A stretch of DNA of 64,000 nt from Bacillus sp. DTU_2020_1000418_1_SI_GHA_SEK_038. GTDB taxonomy: Bacteria > Bacillota > Bacilli > Bacillales > Cytobacillaceae. Below the pieces are notes generated by a model, which saw only the letters and a program-made list of their open reading frames with translations, had not been told where the DNA came from and searched no databases. The first letter of the stretch is position 1; every line of letters begins with the position of its first letter. The DNA lies in the NCBI RefSeq assembly GCF_032341175.1, contig NZ_CP135435.1:3472001-3536000 (forward strand). The letters run 5' to 3'. Of this stretch, positions 9,323 to 17,626 are shown one piece after another. The translations under genes were made by a program, and so were the position numbers.

Positions 9323-10099
9323 CTATTGAACTGTATATCCCCCATCAATCACGATGGCCTGCCCAGTCACCCCTCTTGCAGATTCACTTGCTAGGAAAAT
9401 AGCATAATCCGCTATCTCTTCAACAGACAAAAGCCTTTTTTGAGGCACTAATGGAAAAATTACTTCCTCTAACACCTTTTCAAGTGGGACCTTTCTTGTT
9501 TTTGCTAAATCATTTAGCTGATTTCGGACAAGAGCTGTATCAACATAGCCGGGGCAAATCGCATTGACTGTAATGCCGTGAGCTGCTGTTTCCAAAGCTG
9601 CTACTTTCGTTAAGCCGATAACTCCATGCTTCGCACTATTGTATGCCGCTTTTCCCGCAAATCCTACAAGGCCATTGATAGAGGCCATATTAATAATTCT
9701 CCCAAATTGCTGCTTTTTCATAATTGGCAAAGCATGTTTAATGGCAATAAAAGGTGCCGTGAGCATGACTTTTATCATAAATTCAAATTTCTCGGTTGGA
9801 AAATCCTCAATATAGGATACATGCTGCAAGCCTGCATTATTTAATAGAACATCTAATCTTCCATAATGCAGTACCGTTTCCTGAAGGCATGATTGAATCT
9901 CACTTTCTATCGTCACATCACATTTCAGGCCAATTGCTTCAAATCCTTCTTTTTGCAATGCCGATGCCGCTTTCTTCACCAGTTCTTCTTGAACATCAGT
10001 TAAGACAATTTTCGCTCCAGCTGCACCAAACTTCTTTCCAATCTCAATGCCGATTCCTTGTGCTGCACCTGTTATAAAGACTACTTTTCCCTGAACCAT
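9323..10099 (-). CDS. bdhA: 3-hydroxybutyrate dehydrogenase (SDR family)
   Basis: 258 residues, a classical short-chain dehydrogenase. The NAD-binding motif is TGAAQGIG (10-17), then NNAG, with catalytic serine in MASING and Tyr/Lys in YNSAKHG. The segment ICPGYVDTALVRNQL is typical of D-beta-hydroxybutyrate dehydrogenases, which oxidise 3-hydroxybutyrate to acetoacetate. In B. subtilis the homologue lies with a GntP permease and the CoA-transferase genes scoA/scoB. Here only a truncated permease is beside it and the transferase genes are absent. The start has AGGAGTCTC upstream. Confidence 0.85.
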   Translation of the reverse strand: MVQGKVVFITGAAQGIGIEIGKKFGAAGAKIVLTDVQEELVKKAASALQKEGFEAIGLKCDVTIESEIQSCLQETVLHYGRLDVLLNNAGLQHVSYIEDFPTEKFEFMIKVMLTAPFIAIKHALPIMKKQQFGRIINMASINGLVGFAGKAAYNSAKHGVIGLTKVAALETAAHGITVNAICPGYVDTALVRNQLNDLAKTRKVPLEKVLEEVIFPLVPQKRLLSVEEIADYAIFLASESARGVTGQAIVIDGGYTVQ

Positions 10100-10149
10100 A
10101 AAGAGACTCCTTTCAGTTGCTAAACAGTGTGTGACAGAAGGACAGGCTG

Positions 10150-10180
10150 ATTGTCCCTATATCATTTAGGGACAATGAAC
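10150..10180. other. Intergenic hairpin
   Basis: Stem ATTGTCCCTA / TAGGGACAAT between the truncated permease and bdhA. There is no good T-run, so I do not call it a terminator. Confidence 0.45.
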
Positions 10181-10197
10181 CTCTCCCCTAGACCCCG

Positions 10198-10806
10198 CTA
10201 TACTCCTAATCCTAGCGAGAATAAGATAATGGCAATCGCAACTCCGATTGTCGGAACAATAACGGTTAATGCGCCAACTCCCCAATAGGCATCCTGATGA
10301 GTTTCACCACAAATGGCACGGACTGTTGTAACAACATAGCCATTATGAGGGAGAGAGTCCAATGCTCCAGAGGAAATGGCAGCCACTCTGTGCAATGCCT
10401 CTGGGTTAACTCCCATATCCATATAGTGCGGAGCCAACAGCGGCAAGGCAATCGCTTGGCCTCCAGAAGCTGATCCTGTCATACCCGCAATGACACTGAC
10501 CGCGATTGCTCCACCAATTAATGGACTGCCTGGAATACTTGTCATAAAGTCAACAGCTGTCGTAAATGCAGGAACTGCCTTTGCTACTCCACCAAATCCA
10601 ACGACTGCAGCTGTATTTCCAATTGCGATTAATGCACCCAGTGTTCCCTCTGATACTGCATTCCAAAAGTTTTTGAAATATTTTCTGTTTAATATATACG
10701 TTGCGATTACTCCGCCTAATAACGCAATAATAAGTGCTGATTGTTTCAATGAATCATGGAAAATGAATGAAATAATTAATACGACTACTAATGGTACGAT
10801 CCCCAT
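10198..10806 (-). pseudogene. 5'-truncated GntP-family permease
   Basis: About 202 residues, corresponding only to the C-terminal half of a GntP-type permease (normally about 450). It starts in mid-protein at GIVPLVVVLIISFIFH and keeps GMTGSASGGQAIALPLLAP and SGALDSLPHNGYVVTT. Five codons before the ATG the frame is closed by TAA. No ribosome binding site precedes the ATG, and nothing upstream to 10965 encodes the missing half. In relatives this permease belongs to the 3-hydroxybutyrate/ketone-body cluster. I infer a decayed gene; a short functional protein is unlikely because several membrane helices are gone. Confidence 0.75.
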
Positions 10807-10965
10807 AAGGCAAGCTACTAATTAACTGTTCCAGATTTCCAGAAAAAATGTTCACAAAAATTTTATAATCATTCATCCTAGGCCTCATTTTATCACAATT
10901 ATTAGATAATTTAATTCCATATGTATTATTTTTCTAATTTTCGTCAAAGAAAGAAGTAAAAGGAA

Positions 10966-11283
10966 GTGTGTAAACTGAAAGGTGTTTACTTGATTAATGA
11001 AAGACAGCATCAGGGGACTGAAAGGATCTTTCACTGCAAAAGCGCGGTTAATTCATTTATGAAAGCAAATCAGATCCAAGCTGTAAAACTTAATTCCAAC
11101 CAGTTAAATGATTATTACACCATCCCTCATGCTCTTTTATACGATTTAAATCAGGCAAAGGTGCAATTGGATTATTTGGTAGTCTATTCGAACCAGGATG
11201 TGAATGAATTTATTTATATGTATCCTGCTAAATGGGTATTATTGAAAAGCTATTTTTCGGGAGTGGTATTTGTAGAGGAATAG
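10966..11283 (+). CDS. Hypothetical protein
   Basis: 105 residues from a GTG, or 96-97 residues from the TTG ten codons later that is preceded by AAAGGTG. The start is uncertain. The protein is soluble, with tyrosine-rich strands (DYLVVYSNQD, FIYMYPAKWVLLKSYF), and I recognise no family. It is a single gene, convergent with the MFS transporter. The low alanine and high aromatic content do not look like a chance frame, and a ribosome binding site (AAAGGAAG) lies just upstream. Confidence 0.5.
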   Translation: MCKLKGVYLINERQHQGTERIFHCKSAVNSFMKANQIQAVKLNSNQLNDYYTIPHALLYDLNQAKVQLDYLVVYSNQDVNEFIYMYPAKWVLLKSYFSGVVFVEE

Positions 11284-11293
11284 TGGCTAATGC

Positions 11294-11326
11294 TAGAAAA
11301 AAGACCTGCAGGCTTAGTGCAGATCT
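11294..11326 (-). terminator. Terminator of the MFS gene
   Basis: Stem AGATCTGCA / TGCAGGTCT with one mismatch followed by TTTTTT on the minus strand, abutting the stop codon. Confidence 0.65.
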
Positions 11327-12508
11327 TCAGTTTGCGTGGGCAACGCTTTTTAATTTTCTAATTTTTTTATCATAGATGAAAGTTGTAAAAATAGAAATCA
11401 CGAGTAAAACAATAATGATTGAAAATAGCATAGACATCCCGTAAATATCAACAAGGACTCCCCCTAAGAGCGGACCAACCATACGCCCTCCAGTTGCCAT
11501 ACTATTTATGATACCCTGGTAAAACCCTTCTCTTCCTTTTGGTGCGAGATCATTGGCGATTGTAGGAACAGCAGGCCATACTAACATTTCGCCAATTGTT
11601 AATATGATCATTCCGGCAAGAAAAGCAGCAAATTGATGGGCTACGGAAACAACAGCATAAGAGACAATAAAAATAATAATGCCAATATTGATCTGTGTCT
11701 TCAAAGATTTAATTCGGGACACAAGGAGGCTCACTGCCGGCTGACCAAGTACAATCAATGCACCATTAATCGTCCAAAGCAAACTATATTGTCTTAAAGA
11801 GATATTAAGCTCTTGTGTAAAGGAGGCAATTGTTGTTTGCCATTGAACATATCCGACCCAGCATAGGCTGTAGCCTATACATAAAATTAATAGGGCATAT
11901 AGCTTTGTATTGTCCTTCACAAAAGACTTTTTCTTCCGAGCAGATGTGGGAGCAACTGACTCAATTTGAATTCCTTTATATCCGAAAACAGCAATGAGAA
12001 GAAAGACCAAATACATAAACGTATTAGCGATAAATATAAGCTGAAAAGAAAAAGAAGCTACAAATCCACCGAGAGCTGCTCCGATTGCTACACCTAGGTT
12101 TTGAGATACATATAAAGCATTAAAGGATTTTCTTCCGCCTTCCTTCCATACTGAGCCGGCCATTGCATACATCGGTGGGAAAATAATTCCTGCTCCAAAT
12201 CCTACCATCGTTAAAAAGACAACATACATCGGCCAGTCATGCCAAAAGGTTAAACCGATTAAAGATGCTAAAGATATTCCCGCTCCTAGAAGGATTGATT
12301 TATAGCCGCCAATTTTATCAAAAAGGATGCCTCCAGTTAAATTGCCGATTACACTTGCTCCTGAGTTTAACATGAGAGCAATCCCAGCAACTGATAATGA
12401 TTTACCTAAATGATCGTGAATATAGATTGTGTTTAAAGGCCATAAAAAAGAAGAGCCTGTAACATTCACCACCATCCCAATTATTAAAAGCCATAAGGCA
12501 CGTGGCAT
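11327..12508 (-). CDS. MFS transporter (multidrug-type)
   Basis: 393 residues with twelve hydrophobic segments. The MFS signature between helices 2 and 3 is GGILFDKIGGYKSILLG (about 59-75), and a proline/glycine-rich motif PALP-like is replaced by GFGAGIIFPPMYAM in helix 4. A positively charged loop (SARKKKSFVKD) separates the two halves. It is probably a drug or metabolite exporter; the substrate cannot be read from the sequence. AGGAGGGTTTATC precedes the ATG. It is a single gene. Confidence 0.8.
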   Translation of the reverse strand: MPRALWLLIIGMVVNVTGSSFLWPLNTIYIHDHLGKSLSVAGIALMLNSGASVIGNLTGGILFDKIGGYKSILLGAGISLASLIGLTFWHDWPMYVVFLTMVGFGAGIIFPPMYAMAGSVWKEGGRKSFNALYVSQNLGVAIGAALGGFVASFSFQLIFIANTFMYLVFLLIAVFGYKGIQIESVAPTSARKKKSFVKDNTKLYALLILCIGYSLCWVGYVQWQTTIASFTQELNISLRQYSLLWTINGALIVLGQPAVSLLVSRIKSLKTQINIGIIIFIVSYAVVSVAHQFAAFLAGMIILTIGEMLVWPAVPTIANDLAPKGREGFYQGIINSMATGGRMVGPLLGGVLVDIYGMSMLFSIIIVLLVISIFTTFIYDKKIRKLKSVAHAN

Positions 12509-12677
12509 GATAAACCCTCCTAAAGCCTAAAATATTAAAAATAGTCATCGCCAAATATTTCGATTACCAAAGCAATTTTATTTCTTTTTCACTGTCCTTG
12601 CAATAGGTATTTACATATGCAGCCAAACAAAAAATACACAATTTTTTCAGAATAACAGAAGCTTCAATGGAACAATT

Positions 12678-12704
12678 AAAAACCCTCCAAAATTGGAGGG
12701 TTTG
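12678..12704 (-). terminator. Terminator of the ytzH unit
   Basis: Stem AACCCTCC / GGAGGGTT with an A/T loop, followed by TTTAATTG on the minus strand. Confidence 0.7.
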
Positions 12705-12707
12705 GAT

Positions 12708-12730
12708 TATGTCTAGCTTCCGCTTTTCTT
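12708..12730. repeat. Short copy of the GCTAGACA element
   Basis: On the minus strand AGAAAAGCGGAAGCTAGACA: the two ends of the 9074-9194 element fused without the middle. Confidence 0.5.
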
Positions 12731-12894
12731 TATTCAGGATGGAATTTTGATTTAACTGGCTGACCCTTTTTTTCATACAGCTTTTTTGCTTGCTTGACGA
12801 TGTCGAAATCCTGCCCTATCTCTAGGTCTTGATTATTAATGCCATTGCGGTTTTTCTGCTCAGGGTTATTTTGTTTAGAACGTTTTTTCACCAT
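12730..12894 (-). CDS. Small basic conserved-looking protein
   Basis: 54 residues, MVKKRSKQNNPEQKN at the start and KSKFHPE at the end; highly charged, with no hydrophobic segment. AAGGAG lies at ideal distance from the ATG. It starts 12 nt after the ytzH-like gene and shares its terminator, so the two are probably one transcript. The composition recalls small spore proteins of bacilli, but I do not recognise a named family. Confidence 0.65.
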   Translation of the reverse strand: MVKKRSKQNNPEQKNRNGINNQDLEIGQDFDIVKQAKKLYEKKGQPVKSKFHPE

Positions 12895-12906
12895 GAAAAT
12901 CACTCC

Positions 12907-13170
12907 TTAATGAGGATTAACAATCATTCGATTTTGAAGTTGCTGCAGCTGCAGCCTCATACGGTGAAGCTGTTCCCTCTGCTGGGCGTTGGCACTTAAA
13001 GCAATTTTTGCTAAGTCATTATACGCACTCTCAAGAGAATATAGCGCATCTGTATAGCCAGCATCATTATAATGCTCTTGGGTTCTTCCTTCCTGAAGCT
13101 GATCATTGGCGAATCGGATAGCATCCTCACATTGCTGCATTAGGTTATCAACGGAATCACGAGTAGCCAT
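12907..13170 (-). CDS. ytzH: YtzH-like protein
   Basis: 87 residues: MATRDSVDNLMQQCEDAIRF followed by a glutamine- and leucine-rich helix (REQLHRMRLQLQQLQNRM), predicted almost wholly alpha-helical. It resembles the YtzH family of bacilli, whose function is unknown. The frame is open upstream to 13209, but the ATG at 13170 is preceded by GGAGGG and gives the family length. It is divergent from ytqA. Confidence 0.7.
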   Translation of the reverse strand: MATRDSVDNLMQQCEDAIRFANDQLQEGRTQEHYNDAGYTDALYSLESAYNDLAKIALSANAQQREQLHRMRLQLQQLQNRMIVNPH

Positions 13171-13347
13171 AATATCCCTCCTGAAATGAATCGGTCTTTT
13201 CAGAAGCAAAATGCTTCATTGATTAGTTTGCTCAATATTTCTTTTTACTATTTCAAGATTTTACTGGCAAAATCCGCTCATAGCCATTACATTTGGAATA
13301 GGTTTTTTCTTTGTTATTTTTAAAATGCTTTAAGGAGGGTCACAATT

Positions 13348-14316
13348 ATGACTCAGATTAACCCTTTTCACTTTGCGTCTGATAATAAACGCTATCATAC
13401 ATGGAATTACCATTTGAGAAATCAATTTGGCCATAAGGTTTTTAAGGTCGCTCTTGATGGCGGCTTTGACTGCCCGAACCGTGACGGTACGGTTGCTCAC
13501 GGCGGCTGTACATTTTGCAGTGCATCTGGTTCTGGTGATTTTGCCGGAAATAGAACAGATGATATCGAAACACAGTTTTATGAAATTAAAGAAAAAATGC
13601 ATCAGAAATGGAAAGATGGCAAATATATGGCTTATTTTCAGGCATTTACGAATACACATGCACCCGTAGAGGTATTAAGGGAGATGTACGAAAAAGTTTT
13701 ACAGCTTGATGATGTTGTAGGGCTTTCAATCGCTACAAGACCTGACTGTCTTCCTGATAATGTTGTTGAATATTTGGCAGAACTCAATCAAAGAACTTAT
13801 TTATGGGTTGAGCTAGGTTTGCAAACTGTTCATGAAAGAACTGGATTGCTAATCAATCGTGCTCATGATTATCAATGCTATGTGGATGGGGTCAACAAGC
13901 TTCGTAAACATGGAATTCGCGTTTGTTCTCATATCATTAATGGACTTCCTTTGGAAACACCAGAAATGATGATGGAAACTGCTAGAGAGGTCGCGAAGCT
14001 AGATGTTCAAGGAATCAAAATCCACCTTCTTCACCTTCTAAAAGGAACACCTATGGTGAAGCAGTATGAAAAAGGAATGCTTGAATTTTTATCATTTGAC
14101 CAATATGTTAGCTTAGTCTGTGACCAACTAGAAATTCTGCCTCCCGAAATGATTATTCATCGAATTACAGGGGATGGACCTATAGAGCTGATGATTGGAC
14201 CGATGTGGAGTGTTAACAAATGGGAGGTTCTAAACTCTATTGATGCTGAACTAAAAAGACGGAACAGCTGGCAAGGGAAATTTTATACAGCGGGCAGTGT
14301 GGAGGTAAAACCATGA
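13348..14316 (+). CDS. ytqA: Radical SAM protein YtqA (TIGR01212 family; MnmL)
   Basis: 322 residues. The iron-sulfur cysteines are in CPNRDGTVAHGGCTFC near residue 41, the extended spacing typical of this Elp3/YhcC-like radical SAM group. SIATRPDCLPD and ELGLQTVHERTG are further family motifs. Established work on B. subtilis links YtqA and YtqB to the aminomethyl-uridine (mnm5s2U) branch of tRNA wobble modification. The stop overlaps the ytqB start by four bases (ATGA), so the two are translationally coupled. AAGGAGGG precedes the ATG. Confidence 0.88.
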   Translation: MTQINPFHFASDNKRYHTWNYHLRNQFGHKVFKVALDGGFDCPNRDGTVAHGGCTFCSASGSGDFAGNRTDDIETQFYEIKEKMHQKWKDGKYMAYFQAFTNTHAPVEVLREMYEKVLQLDDVVGLSIATRPDCLPDNVVEYLAELNQRTYLWVELGLQTVHERTGLLINRAHDYQCYVDGVNKLRKHGIRVCSHIINGLPLETPEMMMETAREVAKLDVQGIKIHLLHLLKGTPMVKQYEKGMLEFLSFDQYVSLVCDQLEILPPEMIIHRITGDGPIELMIGPMWSVNKWEVLNSIDAELKRRNSWQGKFYTAGSVEVKP

Positions 14317-14885
14317 AGCTAGATGGAGTTTTACCTTTTGCGAGGCTGCTGCTTGAAAAAGCGGTTGGTTCCGGTGACTTTGCAGTCGATGCAACATTAG
14401 GTAATGGGCATGATACATTATTTTTGGCAAAATTAGTTGAAGATTTCGGTCATGTATTTGGATTTGATATTCAAGAAGAAGCAATTATCAGCACAAAAAA
14501 ACGGATAGAAGACCAGCAACTTTCTGACCGTGTTACTTTATTTCATAAAGGTCATGAACATATATTATCCAGTATACCTGGGGAGAACTACGGGAAAATT
14601 AAAGGCGCCATTTTTAATTTAGGTTATTTGCCAGGCGGTGATAAGACAATTGTTACTGTCCCAGATACAACCATTTCCGCGATTGAGCAGCTTCTTGAAA
14701 TTATGGCCCCTGAAGGGATTATTGTGATTGTCGTTTACCATGGGCATGAAGAAGGTGCAATAGAACGTGAAGCACTCCTTCAATTTGTAAAACACCTAGA
14801 TCAGAAAAAGGCTCATGTTCTTCAGTATCAATTTATTAATCAGAAGAATAACCCTCCATTTATTGTGGCAATTGAAAAGAGATGA
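14313..14885 (+). CDS. mnmM: tRNA (mnm5s2U34) methyltransferase MnmM (YtqB)
   Basis: 190 residues, a Rossmann-type SAM-dependent methyltransferase: AVDATLGNGHDTLFLAKL (about 24-41) binds SAM, and FNLGYLPGGDK is the catalytic-loop motif of the YtqB family. In B. subtilis this protein adds the final methyl group of mnm5s2U at tRNA position 34. It overlaps ytqA by four bases and is followed by a strong terminator at 14910-14937. Confidence 0.88.
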   Translation: MKLDGVLPFARLLLEKAVGSGDFAVDATLGNGHDTLFLAKLVEDFGHVFGFDIQEEAIISTKKRIEDQQLSDRVTLFHKGHEHILSSIPGENYGKIKGAIFNLGYLPGGDKTIVTVPDTTISAIEQLLEIMAPEGIIVIVVYHGHEEGAIEREALLQFVKHLDQKKAHVLQYQFINQKNNPPFIVAIEKR

Positions 14886-14909
14886 CAGCAACAAATTTAG
14901 ATTGATGTA

Positions 14910-14937
14910 AAAAACCTGCATAATTGCAGGTTTTTTT
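14910..14937 (+). terminator. ytqAB terminator
   Basis: Stem AAACCTGCA / TGCAGGTTT with a TAAT loop and a T-run. Confidence 0.85.
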
Positions 14938-14954
14938 CACAAACTAGCTTTAAT

Positions 14955-16049
14955 TTACTTTATAAATGCCCTCATAAGACTTGCTGGCTTCCATTTTTGC
15001 ATAGTACGATAAGCTCGACCATTCAAATAGAAGAAAAAGCTGATCATCCCGCCAGTTTTAATCATCCCTCGAGCTAGTTTTTTTACATTTTGCTGCTTTC
15101 GGACCTTTTCATCTGATAAATAAATCCCTAGCAGTCCACGGTTAATCAATTGATGAAATCGTTTATGAGGCAGCTGTTCTGTATGCTTGTCTGCCTCTTG
15201 AACAAAATACTTCAGCCTGTCAAAAAGCTTCTCTTCACTTTCATAATAAAAGCAAAAGTTCAAATCTCCGCCAGCACGATCCTCTTCCTGGTCAATAAAG
15301 TAATCCAATAATATATGCAAACCTTGTATGTAAGGAAAATAGCCATTCCGAATATTTTCTGCGTCTGCCAGCTTAAAATCATCTCTCATGGCATAAGATA
15401 CAAGGCAGAAAATACCTAATGTTGATCCAGAGCAGGCTGAAAACTCATACCACTCCATCTCTGGTATTTGTTCCTTGTTTTCATCAAACCAGCCTTGAAG
15501 CCGTGGTACGCGTTCCTCCACTTTTACATGTTTATGAATCTGCAAGTCACAATAATACCGGCATAATTCTATTAAATGACCGCTGATTTCTTCATAATTA
15601 CTTAATTCAGCCAAAACTTCTCTGCAGGCTGCAGCAAGGTCAGCTAAGTAATTTCCATCTTCCTGTTCTTCTCTAAATCGGTAATAATTTTTCGGTGCAG
15701 CATCGACCATTAAAGAATCAATCATTGATTCATGTAAGGCTCCAAAATCTTTTGGATCTAGTGATGTACTTCGATCACATAAATTATCCAAATAATCACT
15801 GATTGTTTGATAAGCAACTATAAATTTAATCGCTTTTTCATATTTTTCTTTTGCCATTAACGCCATAATGGCGCCGCCTTCACAATGAAAGGTTTTATGT
15901 TTTATGCTTGCTAATGCTTGTTTTCTAAGCTCTGGATTAGGAATTTCTTCAGCTCTCTTCTGCCAATAATCCAATTCCTTATGAGCTATTGGCAAGACCT
16001 TACGATAAACATTTGACATTAGACTGATAGGCATAGATGGAACACCCAT
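14955..16049 (-). CDS. ytpB: Tetraprenyl-beta-curcumene synthase (YtpB)
   Basis: 364 residues, DUF2600 family. In bacilli this enzyme cyclises tetraprenyl diphosphate to a sesquarterpene. Aspartate-rich segments consistent with the family are TISDYLDNLCDRS (about 99-111) and DYFIDQEEDRAGGDLNF near residue 255. The start MGVPSMPIS at 16049 matches the expected N-terminus; AAGGAG lies 12 nt upstream, a little far. It follows ytpA by 46 nt, in which a short repeat copy sits, and is probably cotranscribed with it as in B. subtilis. Confidence 0.85.
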   Translation of the reverse strand: MGVPSMPISLMSNVYRKVLPIAHKELDYWQKRAEEIPNPELRKQALASIKHKTFHCEGGAIMALMAKEKYEKAIKFIVAYQTISDYLDNLCDRSTSLDPKDFGALHESMIDSLMVDAAPKNYYRFREEQEDGNYLADLAAACREVLAELSNYEEISGHLIELCRYYCDLQIHKHVKVEERVPRLQGWFDENKEQIPEMEWYEFSACSGSTLGIFCLVSYAMRDDFKLADAENIRNGYFPYIQGLHILLDYFIDQEEDRAGGDLNFCFYYESEEKLFDRLKYFVQEADKHTEQLPHKRFHQLINRGLLGIYLSDEKVRKQQNVKKLARGMIKTGGMISFFFYLNGRAYRTMQKWKPASLMRAFIK

Positions 16050-16065
16050 AGGTAAAACTCACTCC

Positions 16066-16095
16066 TTAGAAAAGCGAAAGCGCTGTAGCTAGACA
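16066..16095. repeat. Short copy of the GCTAGACA element
   Basis: GAAAAGCGAAAGCGCTGTAG then CTAGACA, between ytpA and ytpB. It contains the small palindrome AGCGAAAGCGCT. Confidence 0.55.
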
Positions 16096-16902
16096 CTAAA
16101 CGATATAGCCTATAGCCTTTAACTGGCTATAAACGAAATCCTTCGCATACTCAAATACTTCTTCCCTCTCAGGCTCATTAAATATTTCATGATAGCACTT
16201 AGGCCATTCTTTAAATCGTTTTTCTGAGAAGGGTGCAAGGTTGAACCAGTCGCTAACTGTCTTCTTATTAACAATTAGATCCTCCCCTCCTTGCATTACA
16301 AGCAGTGGGATATCTTGAATTTTATCAAGATTTTCAAAACCTAGCTTAACCGCATGTATAAGTTCACGATACCATCTGATTGACACTCTTGTCACATATA
16401 AAGTGTCATTCGCATCGGCATCACGAACATCAATATTCCTTGTCGCCATATCTACTGTAAGTCCGGAATTTAATCGCAGACTTGGAACAGTTTTATTTAA
16501 AAGAAATGAAAATACATTAAGTATTTTGTTAGGCATCTTTACCAAGCCCAAGCAAGGGGATGACAGGATCACTCCGGCTAATTTCAATCTCTCTTCCTGC
16601 AAAAGTCGAATAGAGATTAAGCCGCCCATGCTATGACCCAATAGAAATACAGGTAAATCGAATTGGTACGCTGCCTGTATCCAATCCTTCACTTCATGTA
16701 AATATTCATCAAATGTATCAATATGACCTCGCCGTGATCTAGTAGTCATCCCTTGGCCTGGAAGATCTCCCATAATGACATGAAAGCCTGATAAACGCCA
16801 CATTTCAATAAGCCAGCCGTAGCGGCGATGATGCTCCATCGCTCCATGAACCATCACTACGACACCTTTAGCCTCTCCCTCAGCTTCCCATTTCCACATC
16901 AT
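16096..16902 (-). CDS. ytpA: Alpha/beta hydrolase, lysophospholipase-type (YtpA)
   Basis: 268 residues. The nucleophile elbow is GHSMGG (near residue 89), the oxyanion region MVHGAMEHHRRYGWL, and a late acidic residue lies in VMQGGEDLIV with His in CYHEIFNEPE, the layout of monoacylglycerol lipase-like hydrolases. B. subtilis YtpA is a phospholipase linked to the lysophospholipid antibiotic bacilysocin. There is no signal peptide, so it is cytoplasmic. It heads the ytpA-ytpB unit. GGAGGAT is the ribosome binding site. Confidence 0.85.
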   Translation of the reverse strand: MMWKWEAEGEAKGVVVMVHGAMEHHRRYGWLIEMWRLSGFHVIMGDLPGQGMTTRSRRGHIDTFDEYLHEVKDWIQAAYQFDLPVFLLGHSMGGLISIRLLQEERLKLAGVILSSPCLGLVKMPNKILNVFSFLLNKTVPSLRLNSGLTVDMATRNIDVRDADANDTLYVTRVSIRWYRELIHAVKLGFENLDKIQDIPLLVMQGGEDLIVNKKTVSDWFNLAPFSEKRFKEWPKCYHEIFNEPEREEVFEYAKDFVYSQLKAIGYIV

Positions 16903-17060
16903 ATATCCTCCTAAACCTTATGTTGAAAACGAAATCGTTAGTATAAATTATAGCCTAGAAACATTTTTTCATCATTAAATTAAGCGTAGGTTACCACTAA
17001 AGAAGATTGTAGCCTTCTATGGTAAAATTACGTTATAAAACATTTCAAGGAGAATCAAAC

Positions 17061-17573
17061 ATGATCTATCCATATAAAGATAAACAACCCAAAATAGCTG
17101 ACTCAGTTTTCATTGCAGACTTTGCTACCGTTACAGGCGATGTAGAAATCGGGGATGAATCCAGTGTGTGGTTCAATACGGTTATAAGAGGGGATGTCGC
17201 CCCTACTATTATCGGTAAAAAGGTTAATATTCAAGATAATTCAGTATTGCACCAGAGCCCTAACAATCCTCTAATTCTTGAAGATGAGGTGACAGTAGGA
17301 CACCAAGTTATTTTACATAGCTGCATTATTCGGCGAAAAGCATTAATTGGCATGGGCTCGATTATTCTTGATCAGGCTGAAATTGGTGAAGGAGCCTTTA
17401 TCGGTGCAGGCAGTCTTGTTCCACAAGGTAAAAAAATTCCACCTAATACACTTGCCTTTGGCCGTCCAGCTAAAGTAATTCGGGAATTGACTCCAGAAGA
17501 TATTCAAGATATGGAAAGAATAAGCAGAGAATACGCTGAAAAAGCCCAGTATTATAAATCACTTCAGAAATAA
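17061..17573 (+). CDS. ytoA: Gamma-carbonic-anhydrase-family protein (YtoA)
   Basis: 170 residues of left-handed beta-helix hexapeptide repeats. The metal-ligand region contains SVLHQSP and TVGHQVILHSC, as in gamma-class carbonic anhydrase homologues; C-terminal helices follow NTLAFGRPAKVIREL. It acts as a trimer in the family. Whether it hydrates CO2 or is an acyltransferase-like relative cannot be told. An in-frame extension to 17019 is ignored because AAGGAGAATCAAAC precedes the ATG at 17061. Confidence 0.85.
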   Translation: MIYPYKDKQPKIADSVFIADFATVTGDVEIGDESSVWFNTVIRGDVAPTIIGKKVNIQDNSVLHQSPNNPLILEDEVTVGHQVILHSCIIRRKALIGMGSIILDQAEIGEGAFIGAGSLVPQGKKIPPNTLAFGRPAKVIRELTPEDIQDMERISREYAEKAQYYKSLQK

Positions 17574-17626
17574 TTAAGATATTTTTTAACATGTCCTTTT
17601 ACTGATAACTTATTCTTTCCTATAGT

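Noticed and set aside
12564..12776. A 70-codon minus-strand frame
   Set aside because: It spans the ytzH terminator and a repeat copy and overlaps the better supported small gene; no ribosome binding site.
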